This document shows, one piece after another, positions 57,290 to 64,000 of a DNA stretch of 64,000 bases. The position numbers and the translations under genes were made by a program. Under the pieces are notes generated by a model. The model made no database searches, had not been told where the DNA came from, and saw only the letters and a list, made by a program, of their open reading frames with translations. Each line of letters starts with the position of its first letter. The stretch's first letter is position 1. Where the stretch lies: the NCBI GenBank assembly GCA_010645155.1, contig CM021323.1:2249655-2313654 (forward strand), in the 5' to 3' direction. This DNA is from Tigriopus japonicus (Eukaryota; Arthropoda; Copepoda; Harpacticoida; Harpacticidae).

Positions 57290-57789
57290 ATAAATAGTCT
57301 TTGTAAATTTGACGGTTTCCTGTTTTTGATATTATGAAAAACCTTCATGAAGCATTGCACTCATTGGAAATGACCAAGTACACGGAATTTTCATGGCTTC
57401 ATCAAGAGTTCGAGAAGCCATTTATGAAAATCAGCCTTGGAGGGACGCCCTTGAAAGATTACTCTGAATTCACTAGTCTATAAAATGAAGAACAAGCACA
57501 AAATCACACAACCAAATGAATCTTTGGTCTTAAACATCCCCAAATTAAAGATGATTTATTAGGAATTGAAGTAAACCCCTGAAGATGTGAGTTCCATCTT
57601 AGCAAATTGAAATTTACATGTAGAGTAACAACCCCGTTATGTTAGAGGTGGACCATCTTACCAACTGAAGGTTATGTATGGTGCTTGATAGATATGAACA
57701 CAAAAATCGACGTTCGACTTTCCGTGTCTCTGGACACTTCACTTTCCTTGGCTTAGTCTGGTGTGAGTGTTTGTGATGTGATCATCAAC
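57290..57789. other. intergenic spacer between DRC2 and trp
   Basis: About 500 bp that must contain the DRC2 cleavage site and the trp 5' leader or promoter. I see no TATA box or repeat. Confidence 0.45.
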
Positions 57790-60700
57790 ATGACCAAAAG
57801 TGAAGATCCCGAAAAGGCTCAAGCAAATGGCACGGTTCGAGCCCCGTCGCTCAAAAGATCCTCCAGGGCGAACAGCCATGAATTTGAAACTGTTCGCCCA
57901 GAACAAAGGGTGCTCACACCGGATGAAAAGGTGAGAGTGATCCCGTCTAGACCGGAAACAGACTTCAATTGTAAGCCCTTCCTTCTTGTCGTTTCGTTTA
58001 GCTCTATTTGCTCAACGTTGAGAGGGGCGATGTGCCCAACGTCAAAAGGACAGTTGCGGCTTTACGGGGTAAAAAGAACATATTTGACATCAATAGCGTG
58101 GATCCTTTGGGCAGGAGTGCCTTGATCATTGCCATTGAAAATGAGAATCTGGAAATGATGCAATACCTTCTTGAGGCAGGAATAGAGACCCGAGTAAGAT
58201 TGTTTTGTGGCATTTAGAACCTCCGAACTTTCCGCCATTGATTTTCCTTTTAGGATTCATTGTTAGTTGCGATCCGAGAAGATTATGTGGATGGCGTGGA
58301 TGCACTTCTTCGACATGAAGAGGAAACTCACAAGCCTGGAACTCCATATTCTTGGGAACAGGTGGATCAAGTGACTGCCAATTTCACATCTGACATTACA
58401 CCCTTAATATTGGCAGGTAAACGCATCCCTCATTTTTCACGCCACTAAACAAATTGTGTTTGCGGAAACAAAATGATTCCTTCTCTCCTTGAAGCTCAAC
58501 GAAACAACTATGAGATCCTTAAGATGCTTCTGGATCGAGGTGCCACCATCCCTATGCCTCACGATGTGAAATGTAGTTGCGATGATTGTGTGGAAGAGAG
58601 CACCGTCGACTCCCTCAGGTTCAGCTTGTCTAGAATCAACGCCTACAAAGCTTTAGCTAGTCCGTCTCTCATTGCCTTGAGCAGCAAAGATCCCATCCTG
58701 ACAGGTGGGCATTCCATGTCCTTTCTTTTACAAATGGAACATGAGCAGACCATTGATCTAATTTTCAGCTTTTGAATTAAGCAATGAGTTGAAACGATTG
58801 GCTGTAATGGAATCCCAATTCAAAGAAACTTACGCCACTTTGAGGAAACAAGTCCAAGATCTGGCCACCGGTTTGGTTGAACAAGCCAGAACTAGCTACG
58901 AGTTGGAGGTGATGTTGAATCATAATCCAACGGGAGATCCCTGGATCCCAGGAGAAACTCAAACTCTAGAGCGGCTTAAATTGGCCATAGACTCGAATCA
59001 AAAAAGTTTCGTCACTCATCCTAGTGTCCAACAACTTTTGGCCGCAATTTGGTATGAGGGTTTGCCGGGATTTCGTCGTCTTCATATCATAAGACAAGTA
59101 ACACTGGTCATCAAGAACGCTTGCATGTTCCCAATCTACTCGCTGTTCTATGTAGTGGCGAAGAACAGCTCGTATGGAAAATTTGCTAGCAAGCCTTTCG
59201 TGAAGTTCATCAACAATTCGGCATCCTACATGTTCTTCCTGTTGCTCTTGACATTGGCGTCTCAAAGAGCAGACCGCATTACAATTGACATCATTGGTAA
59301 GACGATAAGGTCATAATCATTCTAGGAAAATGTTGTTCTCTTTCTGACTTCTTTTGTATTCAGTATTCCTAATTCCTGGAACGGATTGGCTGGCTGAAAT
59401 TAAAGCAGGGTGGATCAAGCATGAGAGGGGATCTTTGCCGACCGTTATTGAACTGGCTGTCATTCTATGGGTTAATGCTCTGGTTTGGAAAGAGATTAAG
59501 GCAGTCTTCCGAGAGGGGCTTCTCGAATATCTCTCCGATATGTGGAACATTGCCGATATTGCCAGGTAGAATAAAAAGAAGACTTTTCCATTCATTTTTT
59601 TGTGGTCAAATGTGTAACGGATGTGTAAATGTGTAACTGACATTATAATGTAGCTACGGAGCATTCTTGAATTGGATTGGGTTGAGAGTCTTGTCGTTCC
59701 TCATGGTTCAAAAAGAAGTTTGGGAAGGAAAACCAGCCGAGGCGATTTGGATTCCCAGGGATCAATGGGGAGCATTTGACCCCCATTTACTCAGTGAAGG
59801 TTTGGTTAGGATTGAATACAGATTTCATCTTTTTTTTCTAATAAGGATGTTTTTGTTAACAGGCATGTTCGGGGCGGGAATGATTTGCTCGTGCCTAAAG
59901 TTGATCCACATCTTCAGTATCAATCCTTATCTTGGACCCTTGCAAGTGTCTTTGGGCAAAATGGTTATTGACATTGCCAAATGGTTGGTATTGTATTTAT
60001 TGGTTCTATTCTCGTTCGGCTGTGGATTGAATCAATTGTTATGGTGAGTTAACTCTGCCTTGATTAACATATCGAAGACACATTTGAGAACCATTCGGTT
60101 GACTTTATCCAGGTACTACGCTGATCTAGAACGACAACAATGCTACAGCCTCCCAGGTGGATTGCCTGATTTTGATGTGAGCGTAATTAGAGAAAACAAT
60201 CCTACTTTTTTGCAGTAACACACCAAACATACTGTGCGTAGTACTCACGTAGATATCGGCAGTTTAATAATATTTTTACGATCTTCACGTAATTACGACT
60301 AATAATGTAAATATAACTTATGTAGTACATATTGAAATAACCAGTAAAAAAAATTGAAGAAAATCAAACCTTCATCAGATGGCTGTTGGAATTGATTGAA
60401 CCGTGTGTTTTTTTCCAAGACGTGCGGACAGAAAGTGAAAGAAAAATATATTAGATTACCCTGAAATCGCTACTGTTTATAAGCATCCAAAGGTTAAGCC
60501 ACTTCCAGTCAACTCTTTCGACTAATTGAAAATAAAAAAATAACAATTTTACATGTAGTTGACCATACCTACCATGCTTTTACGTACCTTCTTTGTCCCG
60601 ATACATGTCAAAATCGCCAAACATTCAGATTCAAAACAAATTTAAACATTGGTAAGGCACACAGGAATGATCTCTGGCAACCAAGGAACAATATATCAAA

Positions 60701-63700
60701 GAGGGGATGAAGTAGATCAAGAAAAACTTTGCCGAAAAAATGAACAAGCTCAAGACATCTCAAAGTGTTGGCAACCTTCCTCTGATCACAAACAATATTT
60801 CTTTTCATAACAATTGAAATGAATAGAATGAACCATTTTGGTAATAATTCGAAGTTTCAAATCATTCCTTAGTTCCATCAAGGGTGGAAACTTTGGGATC
60901 ACATTTTCAAATGAAGAGGTGAACATTTCAAACAACCCTTTTACTAGCATCAAGTTTAACCGATTTAAAGAATCCTTGGTTATCATTGATGTTTGCTAAT
61001 TTTAGAACAATGGAGATTCGTGCGTCATGTGGAGACGTTTTGCTAACCTGTGGGAAACCTCTCAATCTCTTTTCTGGGCTGGTTTCGGCCTCGTCGAGCT
61101 CGGTGACTTTGATCTAAAAGGCATTAAAGAGTTTACCAGGTGAGAAACCTGCGATATTCTATATTGAGAAATCAAAGGCGGTAAACCACTGTTTAGACAA
61201 GCATCTCCCTTCAATAGGAAGGAGGGATATGAAATTAGTTTGGCAAGAGTTTCAAACCATCAAAACATCTGTTTGATATTGATAAACAAAATTTTGTAAA
61301 AACATAATAAAAGTTTCATGATTTGGGTGCTTTCTCGAAGATTGAAATGCCTTTCGTTCAAAAAAGGAACCAACAATTTGGGCAAATGAAGAGAAAGGAC
61401 ATCCATCATATTTTTAGGTTTTGGGGATTGCTGATGTTTGGAAGTTATTCTGTGTGCAACATTATTGTGCTCTTGAATATGTTGATCGCTATGATGTCCA
61501 ACTCCTACACCATCATTTCAAGTCGATCAGACATTGAATGGAAATTCGCCAGAAGTAAGTCGATTGTCGGCGAAGGAGGGATAAGTGATGGCATACGTAA
61601 TTATTTCCATTTTAGGCAAGTTATGGATATCCTACTTCGATGAAGGAGGAACCGTTGCGGCTCCATTCAACTTGATCCCAAATACTCGAACTTTTAAGAG
61701 GTTCATGTTCTGGAAAAAGGGTGATGGGGATGTTGCCACCGCAGACGAAAAGAAGAAAGCGGATAGTAGATATTACGGGTAACCTTTGAGTATGATTACA
61801 GCTTTATTCAAAGCACTTAATTTTCATCTTTGATATGGATCAGGGTGGTTCGTTGCTTAGTGAGGCGCTACATCACAGAGGAGCAGAGAAAGTCTCAAGA
61901 CTTCAATATAACCGAGGATGACATAAATGAAGTTCGTCAAGACATCAACTCTTTTCGTTACGAACTTATTAATATCTTGAAGATGAACGATATGAAGACA
62001 CCTCAAATGAAAAATGAGAACACTGTCATTGGAAGAAAGTCCAAAGATCTGGTGAGGATACAGCGTCATCCGTATTTAGTGTCCCATGCTAAACAAAGAA
62101 TTAATTACTCAAAACATAATAAGGCACTCTAACTTGAAAATTTTTAGTTAAAAGAAACATCTTTAGGTATACTCATAACAAATATTGAGGAAATTGATCT
62201 CTTGCTTAGAAACTGCGATTTTGTAAACAATGACAGCTTTCTCACTCAAATTACGCACACTCTATTCTGAAAATTAATTTTAGCTTTGACCTCCAATTAC
62301 AAAGCCTAAAAGTGACTGAATTGTTTAGACGAATTAAACAAAGTCTTAGACAAACACCTCCATTTTTCCTGCTGTTTTTACCTAAAAGTCAATTTGGCAT
62401 CTATTTTTCATAAATTAGTGCTAAAATCCCAAATACAGTTGATGATAGACGTTCATGATGGACTACTCGGTTTACAGTACTATCTAGTCATAATCTTGAG
62501 ACCCCTTCTAAACACATCTTCTTTTAGGAGCGAATGATCCAAAAAGGATTCCAAATGGCCACACCTGAGGCCATTATGGAAAATGTGTTTTCGCAACATA
62601 TTGGTAACAAACCCAAGGTAAATCATTGATTCTTAAATGTCTGGAAGATCGCTGAACGTTTCACACGAAACAGAGTTTTGCTTATTTTAGGATATCTTCA
62701 AGAGAATTGCCAAGGCTGCAGCCAAGAAAGGAGAAAAAGATTGGAATGATCAAGTTAAGAAGAGTTCTATCAAAAGTGACCCCATTGGTAGTTCACAAAT
62801 TTCCATTCGAAAGAGGAATCAATCTTTGCGAAGGTCGCTTCTGGCCAGAGGTTAAAAAAAATCGACTAGTTTTAGCTCATATCATGCATGCACAATTGAA
62901 ATAATGATTGTTACAGGTAATTCGAAGGAGCAAATAGACGTCTGCCTCAAGCAGTTGAGTTCAGACCAATTGGTTTCTTACAATCCCAAGCTCGTCGATT
63001 ACACTCCAGCCACTAGGATTGCTTATGCCAAATTTAAAAGCAGATTGGACCAAATCAAAGAACCAGATGTGGAGGATAGGTGAGTAATGAGATACTCAAT
63101 TCCTTCTTGTGCATCCTACAAACCTATTTGTTTATTGATTCAGCACAACAAAACCCGACGACGTGGGAACGGCCACTAAGATCACTTTAGAAAATGAGTC
63201 TCTCTCCTCCAAGACGAAGCCTGAAGACCCGCCTCAGAAGCCTCCTCGAGATCCAGAAATAGTGAAAGCATCCTCACCCGTTGAAAGTGGATCAAAACTA
63301 CAAAATGAGACTAAAAACAGCACTCCAGCAGAAGAGTTGTCGCCAAAAGTGGACCCCGTGGTCAATGAAACATTGGTCGAACCAATTCAACCAGAAATTG
63401 TCGCAGTATCCCCTATGAAAGAAGCTGCAAAGCTGGATGATTCTAAGGTAGAAATCAGAGGGTCTACTCTTCCCTCAGAAGTCTTGGCAGAGGTCTCGCC
63501 GAAAAAGGAGACCAAAATATTAGGCAAAATTGAAGTGGAAATGGTTTCTCTTCCAAAGGCAGAGGCCATGATAGAAAAAGACCCGAAGAGTTCCATGCCG
63601 ACCACAGCACAAGCGGAGAAGAAAGAGGCTCGTAAAAATGACGAGGTGGTTCAAGAGGAGCCAGAGGAGCCAGAAGAGGAGGAAGAGACTCGGTTCGATC

Positions 63701-63750
63701 CCAAGGGCAAGTCTATAAGTACAGGGCGAAATATTACTGGATGGATTTAG
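57790..63750 (+). CDS. trp: TRP cation channel (TRPC class, insect trp type)
   Basis: Seventeen phase-consistent exons (57790-57930, 58002-58193, 58254-58416, 58495-58704, 58769-59296, 59364-59565, 59654-59799, 59863-60043, 60113-60176, 61006-61139, 61418-61554, 61616-61778, 61844-62051, 62528-62617, 62691-62850, 62917-63079, 63144-63750) give 1162 residues; the fly protein is about 1275. TRP is the light-activated calcium channel of rhabdomeric photoreceptors, opened downstream of phospholipase C. Visible in order: N-terminal ankyrin repeats ([16 protein letters not shown]), the TRPC domain, six membrane segments, the pore ([17 protein letters not shown]), the TRP box ([14 protein letters not shown]), a calmodulin/PLC-binding region ([23 protein letters not shown]), [24 protein letters not shown], a Lys/Pro/Glu-rich tail, and the end [14 protein letters not shown]. 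That end closely resembles the fly terminus that binds the scaffold INAD. AATAAA lies at 63798-63803. Confidence 0.95.
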
Positions 63751-64000
63751 GTACTTTTTCGGCAGTAATCCGTAGGAAATTTCAAGTTGTAAGACATAAT
63801 AAAATAAGATTAGTTCAGATAACCTCTTCATCAAACAATGTTTTCTTGGAAATAAACGGTATACAATTTCAATATATTTGCATGGCAAACAAAAGTGTTT
63901 CTATTTACCTTGGAAAAGGATCAAACCTTATCGATTTGAATAATGCACATTTGGGACACAAACCTGATGATGTTAAGGGTACAGAGGGTACGACAAGCAA
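63751..64000. other. 3' flank of trp
   Basis: This contains the trp poly(A) signal (AATAAA, 63798-63803) and AT-rich sequence to the window edge. No further gene is visible. Confidence 0.5.

Overview
The window reads as animal nuclear DNA, most likely an arthropod and plausibly a crustacean such as a copepod. Genes are split into many exons with GT-AG introns, AATAAA signals follow several stops, and the trp gene looks insect-like from its EWKFAR box to its C-terminal GWI. The species assignment is inference; no rRNA, tRNA gene or mitochondrial sequence is present to settle it. There are no operons, ribosome binding sites or CRISPR arrays. By eye the intergenic DNA is AT-rich and full of small transposon relics.

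Layout: (1) 1963-3464 (+) a small three-finger C2H2 protein. (2) 5393-14806 (+) an SLC30A5 (ZnT5) zinc transporter in seven visible exons; its 5.5 kb fourth intron (7683-13140) holds four fold-back elements. (3) 16956-23098 (+) a large receptor with seven LDLa modules, a roughly 650-residue ectodomain of no recognised family and a divergent rhodopsin-like 7TM domain. (4) 23344-24359 (-) UMP-CMP kinase, convergent with the receptor. (5) 26134-27018 (+) the N-terminal half of splicing factor PRPF4, cut by a 722-base assembly gap. (6) 27741 to about 30900 (-) a Ty3/Gypsy-type LTR retrotransposon entering from the gap, with a hAT-type MITE at its outer end, then a gene-poor stretch with three copies of a second hAT MITE family. 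(7) 34332-41670 (+) a glutaminase with C-terminal ankyrin repeats whose catalytic lysine position and two substrate-contact positions are substituted. (8) 45654-47336 (+) a polar, Asn/Ser-rich protein with two C-terminal C2H2 fingers. (9) 48655-57289 (+) the axonemal coiled-coil protein DRC2/CCDC65; its last intron holds a tRNA-derived SINE with a perfect target duplication and an AT-rich MITE. (10) 57790-63750 (+) a complete 17-exon trp channel.

The genes do not form a pathway. They are independent loci: zinc loading of the secretory pathway, nucleotide metabolism, pre-mRNA splicing, glutamine metabolism, ciliary motility, and phototransduction or calcium entry. The strongest leads are the altered active site of the glutaminase, the unusual LDLa receptor with a GC-AG first intron, the fold-back element with tandem-subrepeat arms, and the unresolved junction between PRPF4 and the retrotransposon. 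Exon models were built by hand from splice sites, reading phase and remembered family sequences; no alignment was run.
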